Assembly: GCF_037055275.1 (NCBI RefSeq)
Contig: NZ_CP146343.1
Location: 4,524,001 to 4,588,000 of the forward strand
Length of the DNA stretch: 64,000 bases
Source of the DNA: Pseudomonas sp. ML2-2023-3
Lineage (GTDB): Bacteria; Pseudomonadota; Gammaproteobacteria; Pseudomonadales; Pseudomonadaceae
Direction of reading: 5' to 3'
Shown: one piece after another, positions 27,981-37,968 of the stretch
Layout: each line of letters begins with the position of its first letter
Position numbering within the stretch: position 1 is the stretch's first letter
The notes under the pieces: generated by a model
Told to the model about the DNA's origin: nothing
Seen by the model: the letters and a program-made list of their open reading frames with translations, nothing else
Database searches by the model: none
Made by a program: the position numbers and the translations under genes

Positions 27981-29273
27981 ATGCGCGTGATGAAGTGGAG
28001 CATGATCGCCCTGGCTGTATCAGCCGGTACTACGCAGTTCGCAATGGCCTCGTCCCAGGACGACGCAAAAGGTTTCGTTGAAGACAGCACGCTGACTTCC
28101 AAAACCCGCATGCTGTACATGAACCGCGACTTCCGTAACGGCGCTGGCAACAAGCAGCAGGCCGATGGCACGTTCAAAAGCGGCTACCGTGAAGATTGGG
28201 GTCTGAGCGAGCTGCTCAACTACCAGTCCGGCTTCACCCAAGGCACTATTGGTGTCGGTGTTGATGCCTTCGCCATGGGTACTGTACGCCTGGACGGCGG
28301 CGCTGGTCGCCAGGGCAACGGTCTGTTCGCCAGCAAAAGCGACGGTTCTCCGGAAGATACCCAAGGTAAAATCGGCGGCGCGGTCAAATTCCGCCTGTCC
28401 GACACTGAGCTGAAATACGGCAACCAGTTCGTCGCCAGCCCGGTTTTCTCCACTGACGACAGCCGTTTGCTGCCAGAGGTCGCTACCGGCACCCTGATCA
28501 CCAGCAAGGAAATCAAAGGCCTGGAGCTGAACGCAGGTCGCTTCACCGCACTGAGCTCCCAAACCGGCATGGCCCGTGACAGCATCAACGGCAAGGGCGA
28601 GCCAGGCCTGACCGCCGCCAATATTGCCGGCGCAACCTACCAGTTCACTGACAACTTCGTCGGCGGCATTGCCGCATCCGATGTTGATGACTACTTCAAG
28701 AAGCAGTACATCAACCTGAACTACACCCTGCCAATCGCAGAGTCTCAAGCCCTGAACTTCGACTTCAACGGCTACAGAACTTCCAGCCAGGGCCAGGAAC
28801 GTGCTGGTGACGTGGACAACAAGATCTGGAGCCTGGCAGCCGCCTACAGCCTGGGCGCCCACAAGTTCACCATCGCTCACCAGCGCTCTACCGGTGACAG
28901 CGCTTACTACTACGGCGTAGACGGCAACGGCACCATTTTCCTTGCCAACTCCGTGCAATACTCCGACTTCAACCAGCGTGACGAACGTTCCTGGCAGGGT
29001 CGCTACGACCTGAACATGGCCAGCTACGGCGTGCCAGGTCTGAGCTTCATGGCGCGCTACGTGAAAGGTGACAACATCTCCACCAGCACGGGCGAAGGCA
29101 AAGAGCACGAGTTCGACTTCGAGACCAAATACGTATTGCAGGAAGGCCCGGCCAAAGACCTGTCCTTGCGTCTGCGTAGCGCGGTTTACCGCACCAACGG
29201 CAACAACAGCGTGAACGGCACAGACAACAACGACGTACGTATCATTGCCGAGTACCCACTGAACATCTTGTAA
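27981..29273 (+). CDS. OprD family outer-membrane porin
   Basis: 430 residues. OprD-family porins are 18-strand monomeric channels for basic amino acids, peptides, sugars or aromatic acids. Signal peptide 1-23 (MIALAVSAGTTQFAMA). The mature protein starts SQDDAKGFVEDSTLTSKTR, the family's N-terminal strand. Internal landmarks are FKSGYREDWGLSELLNYQSG, GQERAGDVDNKIWSLAAAYS and the end ADNNDVRIIAEYPLNIL-like tail. It is the positional equivalent of P. aeruginosa oprD beside the HIT and slyX genes, but the substrate should not be assumed. An AGGAG site precedes the ATG. Confidence 0.93.
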   Translation: MRVMKWSMIALAVSAGTTQFAMASSQDDAKGFVEDSTLTSKTRMLYMNRDFRNGAGNKQQADGTFKSGYREDWGLSELLNYQSGFTQGTIGVGVDAFAMGTVRLDGGAGRQGNGLFASKSDGSPEDTQGKIGGAVKFRLSDTELKYGNQFVASPVFSTDDSRLLPEVATGTLITSKEIKGLELNAGRFTALSSQTGMARDSINGKGEPGLTAANIAGATYQFTDNFVGGIAASDVDDYFKKQYINLNYTLPIAESQALNFDFNGYRTSSQGQERAGDVDNKIWSLAAAYSLGAHKFTIAHQRSTGDSAYYYGVDGNGTIFLANSVQYSDFNQRDERSWQGRYDLNMASYGVPGLSFMARYVKGDNISTSTGEGKEHEFDFETKYVLQEGPAKDLSLRLRSAVYRTNGNNSVNGTDNNDVRIIAEYPLNIL

Positions 29274-29314
29274 CCAAGGCCTTAGGGCTCTAGTTGCAAA
29301 CACACTGTTTAGTG

Positions 29315-29350
29315 AAAGCCACGCACCTGTCTCAGGGCGTGGCTTTTTAT
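29315..29350 (+). terminator. Terminator after the OprD gene
   Basis: AAAGCCACGC (29315-29324) pairs with GCGTGGCTTT, followed by TTTATT. Loop of about 12 nt. Located 42 bp after the stop codon. Confidence 0.9.
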
Positions 29351-29464
29351 TGGCCGACATAAAACCAAGTTATATAGCAAGCTAACCAACAACATCGAAT
29401 GCAACTAATTATCAGTTATGCATATGTGTCCGATCTTGCATTCGCAACGGCGACCACAAGCGAC

Positions 29465-29503
29465 AAAAACAATTAAAGGGGCATTCGCCCCTTTAATTGT
29501 TTA
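29465..29503. terminator. Strong bidirectional terminator before the MscS stop
   Basis: AACAATTAAAGGGGC and GCCCCTTTAATTGTT form a 15-bp perfect stem with a 4-nt loop. A tracts and T tracts flank it. It lies 39 bp from the mscS stop, which it most likely serves. Confidence 0.9.
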
Positions 29504-29541
29504 CCCGTACCCGACTCAACTATCAGATGCAGTGTCCGGCC

Positions 29542-30384
29542 TTATTCCGCAGCCACTTCCTGAACCACACGAACTACACGCTGTGGGAAAGGAATATCAA
29601 CACCTTCGGCTTTCAAGCGATCACGGGAGTGCTCGTTAAGCATAAACAGCACATCCCAGTAATCCGGCGTGTTAACCCAAACACGCAGCGACATGGTGAT
29701 CGCACTTTCGCCCAGGGCAGTCACCACCACAACAGGAGCAGGATGTTTCAGCACGCGCGGGTCATCGGCCAGCGCCAGCAACACTTCACGCACCTTCTGC
29801 AGATCCGCCTCGTAGTCCACGCCCACATCAAACACCACCTTGCGTGTCGGCTGACGGTTGTAGTTGGTGATGATGCCGTTGGACAGGTTGCCGTTTGGCA
29901 CGATAACGGTTTTGTTGTCACCGGTGCGTAGCACCGTGTGGAAGATTTGAATGCTGTCGACAGTCCCGCTCACACCCTGTGCTTCAATCCAGTCACCGAT
30001 CTTGAACGGGCGAAACAACAGAATCAGCACCCCGCCGGCAAAGTTGGCCAGGCTGCCCTGCAACGCCAGGCCAATGGCCAGACCTGCCGCACCGATGGCC
30101 GCGACAAACGAGGTGGTCTGAATACCAATCATCGAGGCAACGCTGACGATCAACAGCACCTTGAGAATGATATTGGCCAGGCTGCTGATAAAGCCCTGCA
30201 GCGCAAGATCGGCCTTTCTCAATGCCAGCAACTGACCGATCTTGGTCGTCAGGCGATTAATCAGCCACCAGCCTACAGCCAGCGTAACCAGTGCCAGCAG
30301 CACACGACTTCCGTACTCCATGATCATCGGAATCCAGGCCTGCGAGGCCTTGATCAAGTGATCGACTTCAGTGTTCAAATCCAT
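29542..30384 (-). CDS. mscS: Small-conductance mechanosensitive channel MscS
   Basis: 280 residues, close to E. coli MscS (286). Three membrane helices lie at about 25-48, 62-88 and 92-125. The pore helix TM3 shows the Gly/Ala packing pattern AAIGAAGLAIGLALQGSLAN followed by FAGGVLILLFRPFKIGDWIE. The cytoplasmic beta domain contains VPNGNLSNGIITNYNRQPTR. It opens on osmotic downshift to release solutes. It is in the same direction as yajQ, 137 bp downstream. Confidence 0.95.
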   Translation of the reverse strand: MDLNTEVDHLIKASQAWIPMIMEYGSRVLLALVTLAVGWWLINRLTTKIGQLLALRKADLALQGFISSLANIILKVLLIVSVASMIGIQTTSFVAAIGAAGLAIGLALQGSLANFAGGVLILLFRPFKIGDWIEAQGVSGTVDSIQIFHTVLRTGDNKTVIVPNGNLSNGIITNYNRQPTRKVVFDVGVDYEADLQKVREVLLALADDPRVLKHPAPVVVVTALGESAITMSLRVWVNTPDYWDVLFMLNEHSRDRLKAEGVDIPFPQRVVRVVQEVAAE

Positions 30385-30520
30385 TTACATCTCCTCACGC
30401 CATTACCTGCCAGCGTCATTTATTCAGCAAAACGATCAAGCCACCCTGGCAGCTCAATCGTTTCTGCAACGCCCGGGAAAATCGGACGTCAATGATCGCC
30501 AGAGGTTCCCCGGGCGATGA

Positions 30521-31006
30521 TCAGTCGCGGAAGTTGTTGAACTGCAGAGGCATGTCGAACGTTTTGGCACGCAACGCAGCAATGGCTTCTTGCAGGTCAT
30601 CACGCTTTTTGCCGGTGATACGCACTTGCTCGCCCTGAATGGCGGCCTGAACCTTGAGCTTGGCGTCCTTGACATGAGCGACGATCTTTTTCGCCAGCTC
30701 TTTATCAATACCTTCCTTGAGCACGGCTTCCTGCTTCATCAGTTTGCCCGAAGCGTAAGCGTCCTTGACCTCAAGACACTGAACGTCGATCTTGCGCTTG
30801 ACCAGTGCCAGCTTCAGGATCTCGATCATGGCTTCGAGCTGGAAGTCGGCTTCAGCGGTCAAGTTGACCGTCAAATCCTTTTCCTTGAACTCGAAAGTAC
30901 CCTTGCCCTTGAGGTCATAACGACGGTCCAGCTCCTTGACGGCGTTCTCGACGGCGTTGGTGACTTCGTGCTTGTCCAGTTCGGATACCACGTCGAACGA
31001 CGGCAT
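30521..31006 (-). CDS. yajQ: YajQ family cyclic-di-GMP-binding protein
   Basis: 161 residues, full length for YajQ/UPF0234. It starts [20 protein letters not shown] and contains [16 protein letters not shown] and [17 protein letters not shown], all conserved. YajQ has two ferredoxin-like domains. Xanthomonas and Pseudomonas members bind cyclic di-GMP and nucleic acids and affect virulence gene expression. It is a single gene divergent from panE. Confidence 0.95.
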   Translation of the reverse strand: MPSFDVVSELDKHEVTNAVENAVKELDRRYDLKGKGTFEFKEKDLTVNLTAEADFQLEAMIEILKLALVKRKIDVQCLEVKDAYASGKLMKQEAVLKEGIDKELAKKIVAHVKDAKLKVQAAIQGEQVRITGKKRDDLQEAIAALRAKTFDMPLQFNNFRD

Positions 31007-31115
31007 GTAATTTCTCCAATAATAAAGGGCGTGCTCAACACAGATGGAGCACGCCTGGCCTGACAGTTAAAATGCGCGGGCATTATAGCGGTTCTTCGTC
31101 TTCATTCACTTGTGA

Positions 31116-32087
<972 letters not shown>

Positions 32088-32133
32088 GGGCCGCGCTACC
32101 CTGGCCTTGTGTTTTTTATCAAATGGCCATCTC

Positions 32134-34170
32134 ATGCCCTTGCGCCAGCGCCTTGAAAACCTCCCGGTAGGCCAGAAGTTGCTGGCCGCCCTGCTCGTCT
32201 TGCTGGCCACCGTATTGTTGGTGGCTAACTTGACGTTTATCAGCGTGGCGTACTGGATTTCCCACGAGAGTACCGCTCCTCAAGCCCTGCAAACCCTGGG
32301 CAAGCTGACTGCAAACCCTGACCTGATCACCCACGCGCTGGACTCGCCGCAGAGCGCCAAAGCGCTGCTCAACGAGATCGGCAGCTACGCCCCCCTGCGT
32401 GCAGCGGCGGTGTATGACAGCGCGGGTAACCTACTGGTGCAATTGCAGCATGGCGAACACCTACCGCTCCCGGAGCACTATCGCCAGCTTGAGGCCTGGA
32501 GCCTTACCGAACTGCGCAGCCATCAAATCACCCACCTGCACAACGGCGACCAACCGCCCGGGCATCTGCTGCTGATCGCCAGCAGCGAACTGCCGATGGC
32601 GTTCTACACCGGCACGCTTACGGCCAGCCTGGGCATCCTGGTATTCAGCGTCTTGCTCTGGTTCATGGTGGCCAGCCAGATCAAGCGCCTGATCACCCAG
32701 CCCATTCACCGCCTCGAAGAATTGTCTCGTCAGGTTACCCGCGAAGAAAACTACGCATTACGCGCAGCGCCCGGCAACAATGATGAAATCGGCAGCCTGG
32801 CCGAGGCATTCAACACCATGTTGTCGCGCATTGAAGTACGCGATCAAGAGCTCAAGCGCGCACGTGACGAGGCCCGCCAGGCGTACGATCAAGCGCAGTC
32901 GCTGGCCGAAGAAACTCGCAACACCAATCGCAAACTGGAGCTGGAAGTCCAGGTACGCAGCAAAATAGAGAAGAAACTCACCGGCTTTCAGAACTATCTC
33001 AACTGCATTATCGGCTCCATGCCTTCTGCACTGATTGCACTGGACGAAAAGCTCTATGTGACCCAGTGGAACCAGGAAGCCAGCGCCCTCTCCGGTACAC
33101 AACTGGATGAAGCGTTAAACAAGCCCATAGAGTTGGCATTTACACCTCTCAAGCCGTTCCTGCCGCAACTCAAGGACACGATTGAGCACCATCAGGTCGC
33201 AAAAATCGAACGGGTTACCTGGGCTCAGGGCGAAGACGCCCGCCATTATGCCTTGACCTTCTACCCGCTCATGGGCGGTGGTGGGCGCGGCGTGGTGATC
33301 CGTATCGATGACATCACCCAACGCCTGTCGCTGGAAGACATGATGGTGCAATCCGAAAAAATGCTCTCCGTTGGTGGCCTGGCTGCCGGCATGGCTCACG
33401 AAATCAACAATCCGTTGGGGGCCATCCTGCATAACGTGCAGAACATTCGCCGACGCCTGTCCAGCGACTTGCCCAAGAACATCGAACAAGCCGGGCAGAC
33501 CGGCATAGACCTGGAGGTGGTTAATCACTACCTGCAGGCCCGGGAAATCCCGCAATTACTTGATGGTATTCAACAGGCCGGGGCACGTGCCGCGAAAATC
33601 GTCACACACATGCTCAGCTTCAGCCGCCGCAGCAATCGCCAGATGAGCCCCTGTGATCTGTCGGCCCTGATTGATCAGGCTCTGGACATCGCCAGCAATG
33701 ATTTTGACTTGACCATTGGCTTTGACTTCATGGGGCAAGCCATTGTCCGCCAGTTCGACCCGCAACTGGGGCCGGTTCCCGTTATCCCCAACGAACTGGA
33801 ACAAGTATTGCTCAACCTGTTGAAGAACGCCGCCCAGGCCATTCATCAACGTGGCTACCAGAGCGAGCCGGGGCGCATAATCCTGCGCACCAGACTTAAC
33901 CCGCCCTGGGCGGAAATACAGGTGGAAGACAATGGGGTAGGCATGCCCGAGGCTGTTCGCAAACGAATTTTCGAACCCTTCTTCACCACCAAGGAAGTTG
34001 GTCAGGGCACAGGGCTTGGCCTGTCCGTGTCGTACTTCATCATTACCAACAACCACAAGGGCCAAATGGAAGTGCACTCAGCTCAGGGCCAAGGCACCTG
34101 CTTTACCCTGCGCCTGCCTTTGGCCGGCAACCAGCCGACCTCCCCCGAACCAACCAACGTGGAACTGTAA
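32134..34170 (+). CDS. Membrane sensor histidine kinase (HAMP-PAS-HisKA-HATPase)
   Basis: 678 residues. A first transmembrane helix (about 14-38) is followed by a periplasmic sensor region of about 135 residues, a second helix (about 170-190) and a HAMP domain (ITQPIHRLEELSRQVTREEN; LAEAFNTMLSRIEVRD). A coiled coil and a PAS domain (about 290-400) follow. The kinase core has the phosphoacceptor GLAAGMAHEINNPLG, N box LLNLLKNAAQAIHQ, G1 VEDNGVGMPE and F/G2 FEPFFTTKEVGQGTGLGLSV. No response regulator is adjacent, so the partner and signal are unknown. The ATG at 32134 is preferred to an ATG nine codons earlier. Confidence 0.92.
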   Translation: MPLRQRLENLPVGQKLLAALLVLLATVLLVANLTFISVAYWISHESTAPQALQTLGKLTANPDLITHALDSPQSAKALLNEIGSYAPLRAAAVYDSAGNLLVQLQHGEHLPLPEHYRQLEAWSLTELRSHQITHLHNGDQPPGHLLLIASSELPMAFYTGTLTASLGILVFSVLLWFMVASQIKRLITQPIHRLEELSRQVTREENYALRAAPGNNDEIGSLAEAFNTMLSRIEVRDQELKRARDEARQAYDQAQSLAEETRNTNRKLELEVQVRSKIEKKLTGFQNYLNCIIGSMPSALIALDEKLYVTQWNQEASALSGTQLDEALNKPIELAFTPLKPFLPQLKDTIEHHQVAKIERVTWAQGEDARHYALTFYPLMGGGGRGVVIRIDDITQRLSLEDMMVQSEKMLSVGGLAAGMAHEINNPLGAILHNVQNIRRRLSSDLPKNIEQAGQTGIDLEVVNHYLQAREIPQLLDGIQQAGARAAKIVTHMLSFSRRSNRQMSPCDLSALIDQALDIASNDFDLTIGFDFMGQAIVRQFDPQLGPVPVIPNELEQVLLNLLKNAAQAIHQRGYQSEPGRIILRTRLNPPWAEIQVEDNGVGMPEAVRKRIFEPFFTTKEVGQGTGLGLSVSYFIITNNHKGQMEVHSAQGQGTCFTLRLPLAGNQPTSPEPTNVEL

Positions 34171-34172
34171 AC

Positions 34173-34754
34173 ATGGGCTTTCGCTTATCGAAAATTTACA
34201 CCCGAACCGGCGACAAGGGCGAAACAGGGCTTGGCGACGGCCGCCGCGTTCCCAAGGATCACCCGCGTATAGAGGCCATCGGCGAAGTCGATACGCTGAA
34301 CAGTCAGGTCGGCCTGCTGCTGGCCGGGCTTATTGAGCACAGTGCGCAGAATCCGGGCCTTGGCGAGCTGATTGAAGTACTTGAACCTTGTCAGCACCGC
34401 TTGTTTGACCTGGGGGGTGAATTGGCGATGCCGCAATACCAGGCACTCAACGCGGCTGAGATCGAACGGCTTGAAGCCGCGATCGATCGCTGGAATGAGG
34501 AGTTGGGGCCGCTGGAGAACTTCATACTGCCAGGCGGTTCGAGCCTGATTGCCCAGGCCCATGTTTGCCGCAGCCTGGCGCGCAGCGCCGAGCGTCGCTG
34601 CCAGCAGCTCAATGCACTGGAGCCACTGGCAGGTGTGGGGCTGGCGTACATCAATCGCTTGTCTGACTTGCTGTTTGTCGCCGCGCGCTTGATTGCCAAG
34701 CGCCAGGGAGTTACCGAGATCCTCTGGCAGGCGGCAGCTAAACCAAAGGCTTGA
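34173..34754 (+). CDS. Cob(I)yrinic acid a,c-diamide adenosyltransferase (PduO type)
   Basis: 193 residues. The N-terminal ATP-binding signature YTRTGDKGETGLGDGRRV, the conserved IGEVDTLNSQVG and ILPGGSSLIAQAHVCRSLAR identify a PduO/MMAB-type ATR. It transfers the adenosyl group of ATP to cob(I)alamin to make coenzyme B12. The start is only 2 bp after the kinase stop, giving apparent operon linkage that probably reflects position rather than shared function. Confidence 0.93.
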   Translation: MGFRLSKIYTRTGDKGETGLGDGRRVPKDHPRIEAIGEVDTLNSQVGLLLAGLIEHSAQNPGLGELIEVLEPCQHRLFDLGGELAMPQYQALNAAEIERLEAAIDRWNEELGPLENFILPGGSSLIAQAHVCRSLARSAERRCQQLNALEPLAGVGLAYINRLSDLLFVAARLIAKRQGVTEILWQAAAKPKA

Positions 34755-34765
34755 TGAAGTTCATT

Positions 34766-34914
34766 TGTAGTCGTTGACGAGTAGAACGAGGCTGCGTCCG
34801 ACGACGCAGTCGTCGTAAACCCAATAGACGCGGTAGCTCTGAAACACCGAGCCGCATGGTTTTACGACTGCTGCGCAGCCGAACGCAGCCTCGTTCTACT
34901 CGTCAGCTGCTACA
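34766..34914. repeat. REPIN, GAGTAGAACGAGGCTGCG family
   Basis: Two inverted arms (about 34766-34819 and 34860-34914). Both contain CGAGGCTGCGT/ACGCAGCCTCG and CGAGTAGAAC/GTTCTACTCG, so the single strand can fold into a long cruciform. This is the arrangement of paired REP sequences mobilised by RAYT transposases. It occupies the gap between convergent genes. Its family differs from the two GGGAGCGGGC elements in this window. Confidence 0.8.
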
Positions 34915-34959
34915 GAGCGCGTATGACGCCGCTGGACGCGCAACAGCCTCCAGATTACA

Positions 34960-35904
34960 TCAAACCTGCGGCCAGAACGCCCGAATACCCGCCACGCCCT
35001 GGGCTCCGATCTGCCACGCCTGCGGACGATCATCAGGACCGAGCCCACCCAGCAAAAATACCGGCTTGCTGAAATTGGCAATCAGTTGCTGCGCCTGCTC
35101 CCAACCCAGTGGTTGTGTATCCGGGTGAGTCTGGGTCGCCAGCACCGGCGACAGGGTCACAAAGTCCACATCCATCAGTTCAGCCAGCGCCAGTTCTTCG
35201 GCGTTATGACATGAAGCGGCCAGCCAGCGGTCTTTGGCTAATGGCCGGCCCTTGGCGGCGTACTTGCGCAGTTGCGCGGCGGTCAGATGCCAGCCGGCCG
35301 AAGGGAAGTCCCCCAACCACTCCAGCGGCCCCTTGAGCATCAACTGCGCTTTGCCAGCACACAGGCCGGTCGCATCCACAGCCAGGTCACGGTATTTGGG
35401 GTCGTATCCATTGGGTGCACGCAGCGAAACCAGCTTGATCCCGCCAGCAATAGCCTTCTGGATGCCACGCAACAGCTCTGGGGTTTGAAGGCCATCCGGA
35501 GTAATCAGGTACTGATCGGGCAAGCGGGCAGCCGCCACAATGGGCTGGTTGGCTTCAGGGAACGTGTAGTCCAGCAACTCGCGCTGACTGACCCAGGCCA
35601 ATGGCTGACCTTCTACACCATGAGGTTCGCCGGTAAACGCCGAAACTTCCCACACGTCCAGCAGAACCTGCTTGTCGGGGTAGTCATGCTGAACCTTGAT
35701 CAAAGGCCGGGCTGCCTTGACCACAATGCCCAGTTCTTCTTTCAGCTCGCGCGCCAATGCCGCTTCGACCGACTCCCCGGCCTCGACCTTGCCGCCGGGA
35801 AACTCCCACAGACCGCCCTGATGCTGAGTGTCGGCGCGACGAGCGATCAGAATATTGCCGTCTGTGCCTCGGATAACGGCCGCAGCCACATGAACTCGTT
35901 TCAC
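34960..35904 (-). CDS. mutT: MutT Nudix hydrolase fused to a thiamine-phosphate-synthase-like domain
   Basis: 314 residues. The N-terminal domain is MutT: a GTG start (MKRVHVAAAVIRGTDGNILI) and a Nudix box at 38-60 with G-x5-E-x7-RE-x2-EE-x-G (KVEAGESVEAALARELKEEL). It removes 8-oxo-dGTP to prevent A:T to C:G mutations. Residues about 130-314 form a TIM-barrel related to ThiE/TenI (LRAPNGYDPKYRDLA; ASCHNAEELALAELMDVDFV; VFLLGGLGPDD). The fusion is common in pseudomonads; the ThiE-like half is unlikely to make thiamine phosphate alone. The GTG at 35904 overlaps the GST stop by 4 bp. Confidence 0.93.
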   Translation of the reverse strand: MKRVHVAAAVIRGTDGNILIARRADTQHQGGLWEFPGGKVEAGESVEAALARELKEELGIVVKAARPLIKVQHDYPDKQVLLDVWEVSAFTGEPHGVEGQPLAWVSQRELLDYTFPEANQPIVAAARLPDQYLITPDGLQTPELLRGIQKAIAGGIKLVSLRAPNGYDPKYRDLAVDATGLCAGKAQLMLKGPLEWLGDFPSAGWHLTAAQLRKYAAKGRPLAKDRWLAASCHNAEELALAELMDVDFVTLSPVLATQTHPDTQPLGWEQAQQLIANFSKPVFLLGGLGPDDRPQAWQIGAQGVAGIRAFWPQV

Positions 35905-36533
35905 CCTTGTACTTCCTCTAATCCGGCCTGTTGCCAGGCTTTGAACGCAGGCCATTGGTAAATGGCGTCGATATACGCTTGATCTTCTGCTGACAGCTCC
36001 ACGCGATAAGTACGCAGGCGCACGGCCACCGGCGCGAAAAACGCATCAGCCACACTTAACCGTCCAAAGAGGTACGGCCCGGGCTCGGTAGCCACGGCAC
36101 GGCACTCCGCCCACAGGGCAGTGATGCGTTCGATGTCGGTCTGGGCCTCGGCCGGCATGAGTACCAGCGCTTGATCATGGCTCAAATCAAATGGCAGGTT
36201 GCCTCGCAAGGCAAAAAAACCGCTGTGCATTTGCGCACACGCCGACCGTGCCTGCGCCCGCGCAGCAACGTCTGCCGGCCATAATTGGCCCGCAGGGAAG
36301 CGTTCATTGAGGTATTCGGCAATCGCCAATGAATCGGCGATGGTGCCATGTTCGGTCTTGAGCAACGGTACTTTGCCCGTTGCCGAGTGTTGCAGGATCA
36401 GTGCCCGGGTATCCGGTTGACCCAGTTTTATCAGTGTCTCAGTGTAGTGAGCACCCGCCAGATCCAGCGCCAATGCGCCACGCAGGGACCACGATGAGTG
36501 CAACTTGTCGCCAATGATCAGGTGAAGGCTCAT
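35901..36533 (-). CDS. Glutathione S-transferase family protein
   Basis: 210 residues. The thioredoxin-like N-terminal domain has a Ser-type active site near the start (DKLHSSWSLRGAL) and the cis-Pro loop GKVPLLKTEHGTIADSLAIA, whose ES/DS-type residue contacts glutathione. The all-helical C-terminal domain follows from about residue 85. Detoxification or maleylacetoacetate-isomerase-like activity is possible; the substrate is unknown. It is translationally coupled to mutT by GTGA overlap. Confidence 0.9.
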   Translation of the reverse strand: MSLHLIIGDKLHSSWSLRGALALDLAGAHYTETLIKLGQPDTRALILQHSATGKVPLLKTEHGTIADSLAIAEYLNERFPAGQLWPADVAARAQARSACAQMHSGFFALRGNLPFDLSHDQALVLMPAEAQTDIERITALWAECRAVATEPGPYLFGRLSVADAFFAPVAVRLRTYRVELSAEDQAYIDAIYQWPAFKAWQQAGLEEVQG

Positions 36534-36634
36534 ACACGGACACCTTGAAAAATAGGGGGAAGATCTGATGCCCTCAAGGCATCACGGTGCTGCCTGCGCA
36601 GGATCGGCTGACGGCCCCGTGATGTCGAGACGAC

Positions 36635-37852
36635 TTAGGTACGGTACTCGGCGTTGATTTTCACGTATTCGTGGGACAGGTCAGTGGTCCAGATGGTCTC
36701 GCTGCAGGCACCACGACCCAGCTCGATGCGGATGGTGATTTCTTCGCGCGCCATCACTGCCGAGCCCTGTTCTTCGGTGTAAGTGACCGAACGGGCGCCG
36801 CCGCTGGCAATGCACACTTCACCGAGGAACACATCGATCTTGCTGACGTCCAGATCCGGCACGCCAGCGCGGCCGACCGCAGCCAGAATACGACCCCAGT
36901 TCGGATCAGAGGCAAACAGCGCAGTCTTGATCAATGGCGAGTGAGCAACGGTGTAGCCCACGTCCAGGCATTCCTGATGATTGGCGCCGCCATTCACTTC
37001 AACGGTGACAAACTTGGTAGCACCCTCACCGTCACGCACGATGGCCTGTGCCACTTCCATGCAGACCTCCAGCACCGCCTGTTTCAACGCGGCAAACAGC
37101 GGGCCGCTGGCTTCGCTGATTTCAGGCAGGGCAGCCTTGCCGGTGGCAATCAGCATGCAGCAGTCGTTGGTTGAGGTATCGCCATCGATAGTGATGCGGT
37201 TGAACGACTTGTTCGCACCGTCAAGCAACAGGTTTTGCAACACGTCGCGAGCAACTTTGGCGTCAGTGGCGATATAGCCCAGCATGGTGGCCATGTTTGG
37301 ACGAATCATGCCCGCACCCTTGCTGATGGCGGTCACGGTGATGGTCACGCCTTCGTGCTCAAACTGGCGGCTGGCACCCTTGGGCAGAGTGTCGGTGGTC
37401 ATGATGCCGGTTGCAGCTTCAGCCCAGTTGTTCTCGGACAGATCGTCCAGGGCGGCCTGCAGTGCGCCTTCGATCTTCTCGACAGGCAGCGGCTCGCCAA
37501 TCACCCCGGTGGAATACGGCAGCACGGCACTGGCATCGACGCCAGTCAGCTCAGCCAGCCTGGCGCAGGTACGGGTTGCAGCGATCAGCCCCGGCTCACC
37601 GGTACCGGCGTTAGCATTACCGGTATTGGTCAACAGATAACGTACCGGGCCTTGCACACGTTGTTTGGCCAGGATCACGGGCGCTGCGCAAAACGCATTG
37701 AGGGTGAACACACCCGCCACGCTGGAGCCTTCGGCGCAGCGCATAACCACCACGTCCTTGCGCCCTGCGCGCTTGATACCGGCAGAAGCGATACCCAGTT
37801 CAAAACCGGCCACCGGGTGCAAAACAGGCAAAGGACCAAGACCAACAGCCAT
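36635..37852 (-). CDS. argJ: Bifunctional ornithine acetyltransferase / N-acetylglutamate synthase
   Basis: 405 residues. ArgJ moves the acetyl group from N-acetylornithine to glutamate in the cyclic arginine pathway and can also make N-acetylglutamate from acetyl-CoA. The self-cleavage motif lies in RPNMATMLGYIATDA, where cutting before the Thr yields alpha and beta subunits. GKAALPEISEASGPLFAALK and the start VGLGPLPVLHPVAGFELGIA are typical. The ATG at 37852 is the first in frame. It lies between secA and GST, as in other pseudomonads. Confidence 0.97.
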   Translation of the reverse strand: MAVGLGPLPVLHPVAGFELGIASAGIKRAGRKDVVVMRCAEGSSVAGVFTLNAFCAAPVILAKQRVQGPVRYLLTNTGNANAGTGEPGLIAATRTCARLAELTGVDASAVLPYSTGVIGEPLPVEKIEGALQAALDDLSENNWAEAATGIMTTDTLPKGASRQFEHEGVTITVTAISKGAGMIRPNMATMLGYIATDAKVARDVLQNLLLDGANKSFNRITIDGDTSTNDCCMLIATGKAALPEISEASGPLFAALKQAVLEVCMEVAQAIVRDGEGATKFVTVEVNGGANHQECLDVGYTVAHSPLIKTALFASDPNWGRILAAVGRAGVPDLDVSKIDVFLGEVCIASGGARSVTYTEEQGSAVMAREEITIRIELGRGACSETIWTTDLSHEYVKINAEYRT

Positions 37853-37908
37853 GACGCGCTCCTAAAAAAGTTCTGTGCGCCGCCGCAAAAGGACGGGAAT
37901 TCAATGGT

Positions 37909-37941
37909 AAAACGCCGCGACGGCTAATGCCGGTCGCGGCG
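37909..37941 (-). terminator. Terminator of secA
   Basis: On the minus strand CGCCGCGAC and GTCGCGGCG form a 9-bp stem with an inner GGC/GCC pair and TTAG loop, followed by TTTTACC. It is 28 bp after the secA stop. Confidence 0.8.
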
Positions 37942-37968
37942 CAGGTGTTTCAGCAGTTGAAGCGGGCT

